The notes under the pieces are model-generated. The model ran no database searches. It was given only the letters and a program-made list of their open reading frames with translations, and was not told where the DNA came from. Shown here in pieces: positions 9,682 through 18,747 of a stretch of 64,000 nt of DNA. A program made the translations under genes and the position numbers. Position 1 is the first letter of the stretch. Every line of letters begins with the position of its first letter. Source of the DNA: JAFEBO01 sp044221315 (lineage in GTDB: Bacteria; Planctomycetota; Phycisphaerae; Phycisphaerales; UBA1924); NCBI GenBank assembly GCA_044221315.1, contig JBGAPK010000023.1, forward strand, positions 1-64,000, given 5' to 3'.

Positions 9682-10275
9682 ATGAAAGGAAACACCCCCT
9701 TGGATTTCCTGACCTCCCTCTGGCTCCCCATCCTCCTCTCCACAATCGCCGTCTGGTTCATCGCCACCATTCTCGGCATGGCCCTCCCCCACCACAAACA
9801 AGACTGGATCGGCATCGCTGACTCCTCCGGGGGAGGCGAGGACGGTTTCATGGACTACCTCCGCAAAAGCGGCATCAAGCCCGGCAACTACCTCTTCCCC
9901 GATTTCCGCACCAGCGCGCAGTTGAAGTCCGCGAAAGTGGAGAAGGCTCTGGCGGAAGGCCCGGTCGGACACCTCAGCGTCTGGAAGACGCCCGTGACCA
10001 TGGGCGACAAAATGATCGGCGGCTTCATTGTGTATCTCGTCGTCAGCATTCTCATTGCCTATCTCACGCGCGTCGCGCTCCCGGGGTCAGCCTCATTCGC
10101 AAAGGTCTTCCAGATCGCCGGCACCGCCGGCATCCTTGCGTACTCGTTCTCGTTCATTCCGAACGCTTTGTGGTTCGGTGCGTACAAGCGGACGATTGTC
10201 GCTTCGATCTTCGATGGGATTGTCTGCGGGCTTGCGACGGGAGCGATCTTTGCCTGGCGGTGGCCGCACGCATGA
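9682..10275 (+). CDS. Predicted multi-pass membrane protein, unknown function
   Basis: 197 residues from ATG 9682, preceded by AAAGGA-like purines after the ATATG. An N-terminal helix at about 12-33 is followed by a soluble stretch (34-110) containing GGGEDGFMDYLRKSGIKPG, then helices at about 110-130, 140-160 and 172-192. The His-His-Lys segment after helix 1 and the D-G-F-M-D-Y motif recur in short bacterial membrane proteins without known role. No partner gene is evident. Confidence 0.7.
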   Translation: MKGNTPLDFLTSLWLPILLSTIAVWFIATILGMALPHHKQDWIGIADSSGGGEDGFMDYLRKSGIKPGNYLFPDFRTSAQLKSAKVEKALAEGPVGHLSVWKTPVTMGDKMIGGFIVYLVVSILIAYLTRVALPGSASFAKVFQIAGTAGILAYSFSFIPNALWFGAYKRTIVASIFDGIVCGLATGAIFAWRWPHA

Positions 10276-10419
10276 TGGGGCACCGGGCGTTCCGGGGTTT
10301 CGGTCAAAGACTCAATCAACCCGGGCGCATCTCTCAAGTTCTTTGAACACACCCCAGCGGACGAAGGAGCGGGGCGTCTTCGAGAGATCGTGAGTTTCCA
10401 TGACGCACACCGTTGCTGT

Positions 10420-10947
10420 TCATGCCATTTGGGGAATCTGCTCGATCGCCCCAAAGAAGAAGTCGGTGTTCGGTTGTTCGATCCCGAATCGTTTCAGCTT
10501 GGAAGCGATCTGGCCGCGGTGGTAGGTGGAGTGATTCACAATGTGGCGAAGCATCGCCCAGCGCTGCAGAGTAAACGTGTAGTCGCCGATCCTGGGGTCG
10601 CTGCCGCGCAGCGTCAACACGGTGTTGAGCCACTCCGCCGTAAGCGTGGGTCGCAGCTTCTCGAAGTGGCTGTAGGCACGCTCCAGCAACCGGTCCGCAT
10701 CATCCACACCCCCCACCGTGGTCAGGTCGGATTCGCGTGGGGGAGTGCGGTCATTCGGATCGCCGGCCAGCGTGCGCAGGTGGGACTCGCTGACCACGGC
10801 GATGTGCTCGAGGGTCGAGCGCACCGATGACCACCCCGGAATCGGCGCCGCGACGAATTGCTCGGCGGTCAACTCGCGGCAAGCATCGAGGACTTTGATA
10901 TTTGCCCAGCGATCGTACTTGAACAACGCCACGACATCGTCTTGCAT
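10420..10947 (-). CDS. DinB-like four-helix metalloprotein
   Basis: 175 residues; GAGAGG ribosome site upstream of ATG 10947. The start LFKYDRWANIKVLDACREL, the first ligand His in LEHIAVVSESH and the paired ligands in HIVNHSTYHRGQ mark a DinB/YfiT fold with a His3 metal site. These proteins act in thiol transfer or unknown stress chemistry; the thiol is not predictable here. Length is normal for the family. Confidence 0.87.
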   Translation of the reverse strand: MQDDVVALFKYDRWANIKVLDACRELTAEQFVAAPIPGWSSVRSTLEHIAVVSESHLRTLAGDPNDRTPPRESDLTTVGGVDDADRLLERAYSHFEKLRPTLTAEWLNTVLTLRGSDPRIGDYTFTLQRWAMLRHIVNHSTYHRGQIASKLKRFGIEQPNTDFFFGAIEQIPQMA

Positions 10948-11052
10948 GTGAACCTCTCCCGGGCTTGGGGCACTGTGGAAATCGCGAACGGTGGCATGTT
11001 CTCGTGGACTCGAAAGGAGGAGACGCGTGCTGACACCCGCCGATCCCGAAAG

Positions 11053-11712
11053 TCAGTTCGGCTTCACCCGCGCTGCGGCGTCGGGAGACGGAATACTTGC
11101 AACGGCCGCGTTCAAGGAGCGCCAGATTGCGTGTTCTTTGGGCTGCGGGCTGACCTGGATGCGCACGACCGAGCTTGCATCGGTTTGAGCGACGGATTCC
11201 ACCAACAGGCGGAGATCGATCGGTTCAAACGTCGCGAATGCGTCAATGAGGTGCATGCGCGCTTCGAAGTGGTTCGGCGCGGTCCGCACCACATCGACCC
11301 GTACGGGAGTGCCGCTGATGCCTTTCTTCTTGTCGGCCGCGAAGGCGTCCATCAGGCCGTTGTAGTACTTCTCGAGCAGGTTATGGATGCGGGCCGCATC
11401 GGGCGCGGGCTCGTTGATCCACATCACAATTGCGTACGACCAAAAACCCTCGGCTTTGCGATCTCGCCAACCGGGCGCGAACCGCAACGACTCGGTTCCC
11501 GTTGGCAATTCCGGCGCAAAGGCGGGCGGGAGCGGAAAGGTCTCGGACTTCCAGCCTTCAAGAGAAACGGCGTCCGCTCGCTGAATTGCCGCGGCTCCGT
11601 TCAATCCCTCGACCGATGCGGGCGTCGGTGTGGTCTCCTGCGCGGCACAGCCGGTGAGGCAAACGATGACGCCTAGAGGCGGGAGCCCTCGGACAAGTAT
11701 GTACAATGACAT
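11053..11712 (-). CDS. Putative lipoprotein, unknown function
   Basis: 219 residues from ATG 11712. A hydrophobic lead ends in VIVCLTGC, a lipobox with Cys at about residue 22, so a lipid-anchored envelope protein is expected. The body includes GFWSYAIVMWINEPAPD and LLEKYYNGLMDAFAADKK, suggesting a compact alpha/beta domain of about 160 residues. The family is not recognised. Forty-two bases separate it from the stop of the next leftward gene, so the two may be co-transcribed. Confidence 0.7.
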   Translation of the reverse strand: MSLYILVRGLPPLGVIVCLTGCAAQETTPTPASVEGLNGAAAIQRADAVSLEGWKSETFPLPPAFAPELPTGTESLRFAPGWRDRKAEGFWSYAIVMWINEPAPDAARIHNLLEKYYNGLMDAFAADKKKGISGTPVRVDVVRTAPNHFEARMHLIDAFATFEPIDLRLLVESVAQTDASSVVRIQVSPQPKEHAIWRSLNAAVASIPSPDAAARVKPN

Positions 11713-11754
11713 GCTCCGTAATTCTGTAGGACAAGGCCACCTGCACGAAGTCAA

Positions 11755-13008
11755 TTACTGCCGAATATTCAGCACCGTCGCGGTGATGCTGTCGTTCTGG
11801 TCGATGACGTAAAGCGAACCACTGGCCGGACCGGTGATTTCAAGCGAGACCGGGTAGGTGCCGGTCGTCGGCACCGCGATGGCGGCGTTGCCGCTGATCG
11901 AAGTGTGGATCTGGGCCTGATTGAATGCGAAATATGTCCACGGACCCGCCGCGCTCCCGAGGCGGACGCGGAGTTGATAGACGCCCGTCGCGCTGACACG
12001 GGCGCTGGTGGACCAGTTGATCACCGCGGTGCCGGCGGAGAGGTTGAGATTCTGCACGCTGCCGATGACGGTCGTGACCGAGCTTGGGTTCAGAGAGTTT
12101 GCGGGCAGGTTCGTAACTGTCCAGTTCTGAACGGTCGGCGGCAGATACGCCGATGGCGGCTTGCCGTTGAGCATCTTTGAATCGTCGACACCGACGGATA
12201 GCAAGGGGCCGGCGAGGTATGTCCGGAACCACCAGTCCGTCGTGCCATCGGCGGAAGAACCAGTCGTTCCAGCAATCGCGGAAAGCACGGTGAGAAAGCC
12301 GTTGGGGCCGTTGAACGCAAAGGTGTACTTGCTGCCGGCGGTGACCTGCACGCCGGAAACGGGAAAGCTCAGCACGCCCAAATTGGTGAGAGTGGCGGTC
12401 GTTGTCGCGAGGAGCGTGCCGCCGATGCCCACGCCGCTATACACCTTGACGGTGTTGGGCCCGGGCGGGCCGAAAAGCCCACTGCAGTACAGATCGATCT
12501 GGGCGAGACTCCCGCTCTTGTCCGCCGTGAACGACTGCCAGCACGGCTGAAAGTTCTGGATGACGATACCGTGGTTCGACCCCGAATCCTGGGCAAGATC
12601 GATCGTGGGCGTGCTCCCACCCGCGATGATCGGAATCCCCACGAGGGCCTGCGCCAACGGCGCCGGCGTCACGGGCTCGCGCGGCGTCAGCGTCGTGAAC
12701 TGCCCCGAGGGCGAACGCACGTCGATCTCCAGCCACAGCGGCGTCGCCGCCGCAAAGACCGATCCGAAGTCGAGCGACGTCGTGAATCGCCCCGCGCTCA
12801 CCACGACGTTCGGCGTGATCACCTGCGGCCCGACCTGCGTGCCACCCGAAGCAGCGTCGTACAGCCGGAACCTGAAATCGGTAGCGCCGTTCACGCCCGA
12901 TCCACCCGAAGTGAGCTGCCCTTGGTACGTAAAAGAAGTGTTCGATTGCGCTCCGGCGGTCAGGGCAACGCAGCACGTGAACAACGCAGCAAACAAGCGG
13001 ATTGGCAT
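11755..13008 (-). CDS. Secreted beta-rich protein, unknown function
   Basis: 417 residues from ATG 13008 (second Met of the open frame). The signal peptide at 1-20 ends TAGAQ. Residues 22-115 read FTYQGQLTSGGSGVNGATDF, FRLYDAASGG and FTTSLDFGS..WLEIDVR, a module often seen at the start of secreted planctomycete and bacteroidete proteins. The middle contains a carbohydrate-binding-like jelly-roll pattern (SGSLAQIDLYC, VKVYSGVGIGGTLL, YTFAFNGPNGF). The end has no PEP-CTERM or dockerin tail. Function not recognised. Confidence 0.75.
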   Translation of the reverse strand: MPIRLFAALFTCCVALTAGAQSNTSFTYQGQLTSGGSGVNGATDFRFRLYDAASGGTQVGPQVITPNVVVSAGRFTTSLDFGSVFAAATPLWLEIDVRSPSGQFTTLTPREPVTPAPLAQALVGIPIIAGGSTPTIDLAQDSGSNHGIVIQNFQPCWQSFTADKSGSLAQIDLYCSGLFGPPGPNTVKVYSGVGIGGTLLATTTATLTNLGVLSFPVSGVQVTAGSKYTFAFNGPNGFLTVLSAIAGTTGSSADGTTDWWFRTYLAGPLLSVGVDDSKMLNGKPPSAYLPPTVQNWTVTNLPANSLNPSSVTTVIGSVQNLNLSAGTAVINWSTSARVSATGVYQLRVRLGSAAGPWTYFAFNQAQIHTSISGNAAIAVPTTGTYPVSLEITGPASGSLYVIDQNDSITATVLNIRQ

Positions 13009-13124
13009 GGCAACTCCTGGCAAGTGCTGAGTCTACCCGGCGAGGCGTGCGAGACCAAGACCAATCTGCCCGCTGGAACTGTCAGCGACGGGAGGAACCG
13101 GGCTGCATTCCCATCAAGCCGCTA

Positions 13125-13475
13125 CGGCGCCGGCGTGGATAGGCACACAGGAAGCACGGATCGGCCCCGCTCCCTTCTGCTGCTCGCGAACTCGGACTCC
13201 ACGGGCTTCATCGGTTCTACCGGCGGCGTTCTTCCCGGCGACACGCCCTACAACGCCGGGGCCGCCAGCGGAACGTCGGAAGTCTCCTCGGCCACCACCG
13301 GCGCCGGGTCGGCGGTCATGGTTTCATCCAGACCCGGCAACGAGATTCTTCTCTCGTTCACGGTCGACCGCGAGATTGCGTACCGGGTCAGCGGGTCGAT
13401 CACCATCCCCGGCCCGAGCGCATTCAGCGCTATTGCGCTGCAGCACTTCGACGGATTTGCCTGGCGCCTTCGAGT
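13125..13475 (+). pseudogene. Remnant of a secreted beta-rich protein gene
   Basis: In one forward frame, ordinary protein-like sequence appears: LLANSDSTGFIGSTGG, TGAGSAVMVSSRPGNEI, LLSFTVDREIAYRVSGSI and SAIALQHFDGFAWRLR. It has no start codon, signal peptide or tail, and the frame turns into Arg/Pro nonsense on both sides. This resembles the middle of the extracellular proteins found elsewhere in the window. It is probably a decayed fragment, but could be chance. Confidence 0.4.
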
Positions 13476-13710
13476 GAAACGGCGCGGTGAACAGCCCCCG
13501 CTTCCATTCCCGCGCTCGACGGGAGCGGGCTCGGTTGGCGCATGCCGCGCAGCGCAGGCTGGGAGACAGGCGATGGTGCCCAGCAGGGCACGGCGGGAAT
13601 GTCGGATAAACGCCGACAAAGTCATACCCCGTGTTCTCGAATGCCATGAGCCGCTCGAACAGCCTGATGCGATTGTTGTAGCATGAGGTCTTGAAGGGAC
13701 GCCTTGGGAC
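13476..13710. other. Gap with no recognisable gene
   Basis: Open frames exist on both strands, but their composition is Arg/Ala/Pro-rich with no family motif. A minus-strand frame with CPAGHHRLSPSLRCAACANR has four Cys/His residues, but there is no other support. No repeat, RNA or terminator seen. Confidence 0.35.
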
Positions 13711-13758
13711 GATCGCACCACTCGCGCAAGAACCGCGAGTGGTGCCACCCGCCCGACG
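13711..13758. repeat. Hairpin repeat family B, copy 1
   Basis: A perfect 12-base-pair hairpin at 13715-13745 has arms GCACCACTCGCG and CGCGAGTGGTGC around a 7-base loop. It is followed by CCACCCGCC, a tail shared with the family C elements. Related copies lie at 19792, 21703, 23207 and, truncated, 24928. Confidence 0.75.
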
Positions 13759-13826
13759 GATGGCTGTATCAAACCCATCTTCAGGATGTGATTCGACCTG
13801 CCGCACCGACCCGCCGAGGAAACTCC

Positions 13827-15347
13827 ATGCACCATCCCCGCCACGCCCTTGCCTGCCTCCTCGCCCTCGCCTGGTCCATGCTTCTCTGCCTCCCCGTCCC
13901 GGCGCAGCCCTCTCAGCCCGTTCAGCCAAGCCCCTTCACGGATTCGCCCAAAGTCCCCGACACGCCCGCCTACGCCCGCGCCCGCGAGGTGATGGATGTG
14001 ATCAACAAGGCCGACTCCGCCGCATACCTTCACTATCTCCAGGAATCGTTCGCGCCGCAGTTGCGCGACGCCGTCCCGGCAGGGGATCACACCGCCGCGT
14101 ACAACGACGTTGTTTCCCGCTCGGGCAGGCTGACGCTCCACAGCGCGCGCTCGTATACCCCAGCCCTCCCCGACACGCACGCCGTTCTCATCGTCCGCAC
14201 CGGCATCTCCGAGCAGTGGCTCGCCATCGTCCTCGACGTCGAGGACAATCCTCCCCACAAGATCACCAGCCTCAGGTTCGATCGCGCCCGCACGCCCAGC
14301 GACGTGCCCAAGGGCGAACAACTCACCGACGACCGGATCGCCCAGGAGCTCGGCGCCTACGTCCAACGCCTCGCCAAGCAGGACGCCTTCAGCGGCACCG
14401 TTCTCCTCGCCAAGGACGGCAAGACCCTTCTCACCCTCGCCGTCGGCCAGGCCAACCGCGACTTCCGGGCCCCCAACACGATCGATACGAAGTTCAACCT
14501 CGGCTCCATGAACAAGATGTTCACGGCCGTCGCCGTCCTGCAGCTCGCCGAGCAGGGCAAGCTCTCTCTCGACGACAAACTCGCCAAGCACCTCGACACC
14601 TCCTGGCTCAGCCAGGACATCCTCGACCGCGTCACGATCCGGCAACTCCTGAGCCACACCTCCGGCCTGGGGTCGTACTTCAACGAAGTCTTCGAGCGCA
14701 CCAGCCGCTCCCATTTCCGTGTCGTGAACGATTACAAGCCCCTCGTCGTGAATGAAACCCTCGCCTTCGAGCCCGGAACCGAGCAACGCTACAGCAACAC
14801 CGGCATGCTCATCGCCGGCGCCGTTGTCGAAAAGGCCGGCGGCACCGACTACTTCGACTACATCCGTCAGCATGTCACCGGCCCCGCCGGCATGACCGCC
14901 ACCGACTGCTACCAGCTCGACAAGGTGAACGAGAACCTCGCCGTCGGCTACGAGCGCCTCTCCACCCCCACCGGCACCGAGTATTTCAACAACATCTTCG
15001 CTCACGTCTTCCGCGGCGGCCCCGCCGGCGGCGGCTACTCCACGGTCACCGATCTCCTTCGATTCGATCAGGCGCTCCGCGACGGAAAACTCCTCAAGAA
15101 GGAATCGCTCGCTTCGGCATGGACTCCAATCCAAGCGGCGCACTCCTTCAACTACGGCCTGGGCTTCTTCGTCGAGCAGACGCCGGCCGGGCGAGCGGTC
15201 GGTCACGGCGGCGACTTTGCCGGAATCAGCGCCCAGTTCAGGATGTACCTCGACAGCGGCTATACCGTCGCGGTCCTGTCCAACTACGACGGAGCCGCGC
15301 CGCTCGTAGAGGCCAAAGCGCGGGAGTTGATCGTCCAGGGGCGATGA
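13827..15347 (+). CDS. Secreted serine hydrolase, class C beta-lactamase/PBP4* type
   Basis: 506 residues; GAGGAAACTCC precedes ATG 13827. The signal peptide at 1-27 ends PVPAQ. Residues 28-165 are a lead domain (small alpha/beta, NTF2-like). The beta-lactamase-type domain covers about 170-500: SMNK supplies the SxxK nucleophile pair, YSN supplies the YxN motif, and GHGGDF stands for the H/KxG triad. The family includes esterases, D-aminopeptidases and penicillin-binding proteins; which one applies cannot be read. It acts outside the cytoplasm. Confidence 0.9.
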   Translation: MHHPRHALACLLALAWSMLLCLPVPAQPSQPVQPSPFTDSPKVPDTPAYARAREVMDVINKADSAAYLHYLQESFAPQLRDAVPAGDHTAAYNDVVSRSGRLTLHSARSYTPALPDTHAVLIVRTGISEQWLAIVLDVEDNPPHKITSLRFDRARTPSDVPKGEQLTDDRIAQELGAYVQRLAKQDAFSGTVLLAKDGKTLLTLAVGQANRDFRAPNTIDTKFNLGSMNKMFTAVAVLQLAEQGKLSLDDKLAKHLDTSWLSQDILDRVTIRQLLSHTSGLGSYFNEVFERTSRSHFRVVNDYKPLVVNETLAFEPGTEQRYSNTGMLIAGAVVEKAGGTDYFDYIRQHVTGPAGMTATDCYQLDKVNENLAVGYERLSTPTGTEYFNNIFAHVFRGGPAGGGYSTVTDLLRFDQALRDGKLLKKESLASAWTPIQAAHSFNYGLGFFVEQTPAGRAVGHGGDFAGISAQFRMYLDSGYTVAVLSNYDGAAPLVEAKARELIVQGR

Positions 15348-15376
15348 GCGACCGCAGCGACCCGCGCTCACTCAAT

Positions 15377-16840
15377 CTAGTACTGCCCGTACCGGCCTTT
15401 CACGCTCTCGATCAGCTTTTCCGGGTCAAACGCCACGCCGTCCTTGATCACGACCTCGACATTCTCAATGTCGCGGATTTTCGTGCTCGGATCGCCCCGA
15501 ACAACGAACAGATCCGCGTTCTTGCCAATCTCAATCGAGCCGATGGACTTCTCCCGTCCGAGGTAGACCGCGCCATTCAACGTCGCGATCCGGATCGCCT
15601 CCAATGGCGTGAAACCCGCCTCAACCAGGAGTTCGACCTCGCGATGATCCGAAAAGCCGGGAATGACATTGCCGATTCCCGACGGATCGCACCCGGCGAT
15701 CAGGAGGCCCCCTGCCCGGGCAAACGCGAGTTCCATTGCCATCCCCCGCTTAAAGATCTTGGTTGTCTGCGCGGCCGCGTCCGCGGGCTGGCTCGCCATC
15801 CGATTCCGCAGGAAGAGGTACGCCGTGCGTGCTTCGGGCGTCAGCACGTCCATCGCGCGCGGGTTCAGCGTCGGCCGATTGGGCAAGAATCCCTCGAACA
15901 CCGGCAGCGTCGACGTCAGGGCGACGTGGTGCGCAATCAAGTCATCGATCAGGGCCTTGGCCTCCGGCCCGTCCGGCTCGGCGTGCCCGACGAATGCCTG
16001 CGAGTCGTACAACGGGCAGACGTCCGGCTTCTTGTCCGGGGAGAACTGCGTGTTGACCATGAAGCCGTGCTCGAGATTGTCAATGCCGAGCGCGATCGCC
16101 TCCGGGTAGGTCACCGAGCAGAGGTGACCGGTGACCTTCAGCCCGCGTTTGTGCGCCTCGTCGATCGCGGCACCAAGCTCGTCGCGCGTGATATGCATAT
16201 ACGCCTTGAACGATGTCGCCCCGGCATCGGCCCAGAAGTTGACAAATCGGCGCGCATCGTCCGCATCCTTCAGTTGGTACATATGAATGAACGGCCCACC
16301 CTTGCCCTGGAGGCACGGAGCCGTGACGTCCATGTGCGGGCCGATCAACTTGCCCGCATCGATCTGATCGCGCAGGTTGATGTCCGACTGACCCTCAACG
16401 CTGCCCGCGGTCCGCACCGTGGTGACCCCGCAAGCAAGGTACAGGCGGGGCGAAGTGAACATCATCTGGGGCACGATGACGGGCTCTTCGCTTCTCCCCG
16501 CCGCGTTCAGGTTCGGCATGGCGACGTAGTACATGTGCTCGTGCATGCCGACGAGGCCGGGCAGCACGGTGCGCCCGCGCATGTCCAGGACTGTGGTATC
16601 GGGCGAGGCAGTGACGTCGGCACCGGAGTCAATCGCCGCGATCTTGCCGGCCTCGATTGTCACGTTCTGATCTTCCGTAGCAGGCTTGCCGGTCCCGTCG
16701 ATAATGCGCACATGGCTGAGGACGATGCGCGGTGCCGCCGAGCGAACATACGGCTTGACGCCTTCGGCGAACTCGGGAGACGCGGCCCCGGCGGTGGAGA
16801 CTGCAACCAACCCGAGTACCACGGCTCCAAGGCATCTCAT
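15377..16840 (-). CDS. Secreted amidohydrolase-family enzyme
   Basis: 487 residues with a signal peptide ending TAGA at about residue 19. Amidohydrolase features: VLPGLVGMHEHMYY gives the HxH metal pair, GLKVTGHLCSVTYPEAI and NLEHGF give the further His ligands, and AGCDPSGIGN gives the catalytic Asp. The C-terminal GSIEIGKNADLFVVRGDP is the usual closing beta strand. The family hydrolyses amide or cyclic amide bonds (imidazolonepropionase/prolidase-like branch); the substrate is unknown. It converges with the serine hydrolase with 29 bases between stops. Confidence 0.9.
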   Translation of the reverse strand: MRCLGAVVLGLVAVSTAGAASPEFAEGVKPYVRSAAPRIVLSHVRIIDGTGKPATEDQNVTIEAGKIAAIDSGADVTASPDTTVLDMRGRTVLPGLVGMHEHMYYVAMPNLNAAGRSEEPVIVPQMMFTSPRLYLACGVTTVRTAGSVEGQSDINLRDQIDAGKLIGPHMDVTAPCLQGKGGPFIHMYQLKDADDARRFVNFWADAGATSFKAYMHITRDELGAAIDEAHKRGLKVTGHLCSVTYPEAIALGIDNLEHGFMVNTQFSPDKKPDVCPLYDSQAFVGHAEPDGPEAKALIDDLIAHHVALTSTLPVFEGFLPNRPTLNPRAMDVLTPEARTAYLFLRNRMASQPADAAAQTTKIFKRGMAMELAFARAGGLLIAGCDPSGIGNVIPGFSDHREVELLVEAGFTPLEAIRIATLNGAVYLGREKSIGSIEIGKNADLFVVRGDPSTKIRDIENVEVVIKDGVAFDPEKLIESVKGRYGQY

Positions 16841-16993
16841 GTGTGTCTCCAGACGGGCCCCATCGATCGCTTCACGGCGTCACGGTCCGCTATTCAGCCT
16901 CCCACTCTACCGCCTGTCCGGTGCTCGGATGCCAATACCGCTCTCGCGGCCGCCAAGTCGTTCCCGTCACGACACCCCGGGCGGGAGTATCGC

Positions 16994-17548
16994 TTACCCC
17001 TTGGGCTCATAGCGCATCGCCACGACGCCCGAGCCGATTTCCATCCGGCTGACAAGCCTCAGGTCGACGTACTTCGAAAGGCCCGCGAACAACGTGGGGC
17101 CGTGGCCGGCGATTCGGGGGTGCACGATGAACTCGTACTCATCGATCAATCCGAGCTCCGCCAACGCGAGCGGGAGCGTCAGTCCCCCGACAAAGAGCCC
17201 CTTGCCCGGCTGCTGCTTGAGCTGGTGCACGGTCTTGCCGAGATCACAACGGATGAGCTGTGCGTTCCAATCGACATGATCAAGCGTTCTCGAGACGACG
17301 TACTTCTTTGCGGCATCGATCGTGCGTGCGAAAGGTTGCATCCAGCCGGGCCCGCTTCGCACCACTTCTCCATCCGGAAGCCGCCACGCTGACTCCATCA
17401 TTTCGTAGGTCACGCGCCCGAAGAGGAGGGCATCAGCCTGTTCGATGTTCGCGGCCACGTGATGGTGCAGGGCTTCGTCGGGGAGGCCCGCTCGATGATC
17501 GCAGCAGCCGTCCAGTGTGACGTTGATGCAATAGCGGAGGGGTCGCAT
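16994..17548 (-). CDS. DHFR-family protein (RibD C-terminal-like)
   Basis: 184 residues. LRYCINVTLDGCCDHR opens the fold, LLFGRVTYEMMESAW is the NADPH-binding helix start, YVVSRTL and LFVGGLTLPLALAELGLIDEY complete the pattern, and FIVHPRIAGHGPTLF ends the core. It belongs to the YyaP/YwjB-like group related to the RibD reductase, not to true folate reductase. The reaction is unproven. Separate transcription unit. Confidence 0.87.
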   Translation of the reverse strand: MRPLRYCINVTLDGCCDHRAGLPDEALHHHVAANIEQADALLFGRVTYEMMESAWRLPDGEVVRSGPGWMQPFARTIDAAKKYVVSRTLDHVDWNAQLIRCDLGKTVHQLKQQPGKGLFVGGLTLPLALAELGLIDEYEFIVHPRIAGHGPTLFAGLSKYVDLRLVSRMEIGSGVVAMRYEPKG

Positions 17549-17592
17549 GAAGGAAAAGTATCCGGCCGTTGGAATTGACGTCGTAGTCCGCC

Positions 17593-18459
17593 CTAGGGAC
17601 AGGCGAGGGCGTCGTACGCGGTCGCGAAGAGAACAAAGTCTGCATCGTCAACGGCGTTGTCGTGGTTCAGATCGGCGGGGCAGCCGGCGGGCATGGAGGG
17701 GTCGGAACAGTCCAGGAGGTTGTACGCCCCGGCAAAGATCACAAAGTCCGCATCCTCGACCTGCTGATCACCGTTGAAATCGGCGGGGCAGGGCGGGCCC
17801 ATCCCGACGATGATGAGCGCGGGAATCGGCGCTGCGGCCTCAAGTGCGACTCCAAATGTCAAATCGGGCGAGGTGGCGAAGCTCGCCCCGAACGTGCCTC
17901 CCGCCCCTTCATCGGCATCGGGATAGGCGAACGAATTCGCGGTGAAAGTGATGGTGCGGGAAATTGCCGCCGTGCCGGTGTTTCCGACGCGGATCCGGCC
18001 GGAGTAGAAGATTGTTTCGAACTTCTGAGGGCGCGGGTTGAGAAGCAAGTATCCCGTATCTGCCGCGAATGAAAAGGCCGAATTCGGCGTGCCCAGTATG
18101 CGATCCGAGCCCGACTGAGAATGAGCCAGCGCTTTCGAGTTTGCGGTGCCCACCTCCGCCTTGAAGCTGAGCAGGCTGTCGCCCAATGCCGCGAGGCCAA
18201 AGTTCTGAATCTTCTGCGAGTTGCAGAGCCGGAGCGGCGCCCAGGCGTGCCCGTCTCCGTAATCACCGCTCGAGACCAGCATCCCGTCGTGGTAGACGCT
18301 GATTTGGAAATCGATGGTCCTGGGACCGGATGAAACATCAATCGCGATCGAGGACGACCAGCCGGTGCCGTCGTTCACCTGGTATTTCACACCCCAGACG
18401 GCGAACGAGTGGGCGCAGAAACAAATCAATATTGCCGCGGCAATTCCACAGCGTTTCAT
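17593..18459 (-). CDS. Secreted protein with GC-type dockerin-like tail
   Basis: 288 residues. Signal peptide 1-20 ends AHSFA. The passenger (25-215) is beta-rich without recognised fold. The tail (about 225-288) contains two copies of the calcium-loop-like pattern: CPADFNGDQQVEDADFVIF and CPADLNHDNAVDDADFVLF, each followed by AY-x3-L-x-C. This resembles dockerin duplicated EF-like loops and is expected to anchor the protein to a surface partner. Three more genes in this cluster share it. Confidence 0.85.
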   Translation of the reverse strand: MKRCGIAAAILICFCAHSFAVWGVKYQVNDGTGWSSSIAIDVSSGPRTIDFQISVYHDGMLVSSGDYGDGHAWAPLRLCNSQKIQNFGLAALGDSLLSFKAEVGTANSKALAHSQSGSDRILGTPNSAFSFAADTGYLLLNPRPQKFETIFYSGRIRVGNTGTAAISRTITFTANSFAYPDADEGAGGTFGASFATSPDLTFGVALEAAAPIPALIIVGMGPPCPADFNGDQQVEDADFVIFAGAYNLLDCSDPSMPAGCPADLNHDNAVDDADFVLFATAYDALACP

Positions 18460-18519
18460 GTAGTGGCTCCCTCACGTACATCTCTCGCGCAAGGGATCGT
18501 ACGCGACTGCCAGGAATAG

Positions 18520-18702
18520 ACGGCGCCTGAAGCACGGCAATTGGGGTATGAACGTGGATACGGGAGAATTGCCGAGTTCGGCACGAGCAGGGGCCTTGCG
18601 AATCGGGTCAACGGCGGAGGGGCGGACAATGCGGCGCTCAGGGCACGCCTGGACCGGATCGAGGCGATGCTGGCGGAGCAGAAGCCGGTCGCTGCCAAGT
18701 AA
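18520..18702 (+). pseudogene. C-terminal remnant of a coiled-coil-tailed protein
   Basis: After an in-frame stop at 18517, the frame reads YERGYGRIAEFGTSRGLANR, then DNAALRARLDRIEAMLAEQ and ends AAK. The closing Leu/Ala heptads resemble the C-terminal coiled coil of tail-fibre/S74-like secreted proteins. Nothing upstream supplies the rest of the protein. It lies in the gap between two divergent-end secretome genes. Confidence 0.4.
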
Positions 18703-18747
18703 CCGTCATCCCTGCACACTATTCAGCACTGAGGATTGCTGGACGCA

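Noticed and set aside
13476..13690. Zinc-finger-like minus-strand frame with CPAG-H-H and CAAC
   Set aside because: Spacing of Cys/His is irregular, the frame is antisense to another open frame and no start site is supported.
13248..15371. 707-residue open frame on the minus strand
   Set aside because: Gly/Val/Glu-rich antisense shadow of the serine hydrolase, caused by high GC and codon bias; no motif.
15119..17392. 757-residue open frame on the plus strand
   Set aside because: Antisense to the amidohydrolase and DHFR-like genes, Arg/His-rich, no domain.
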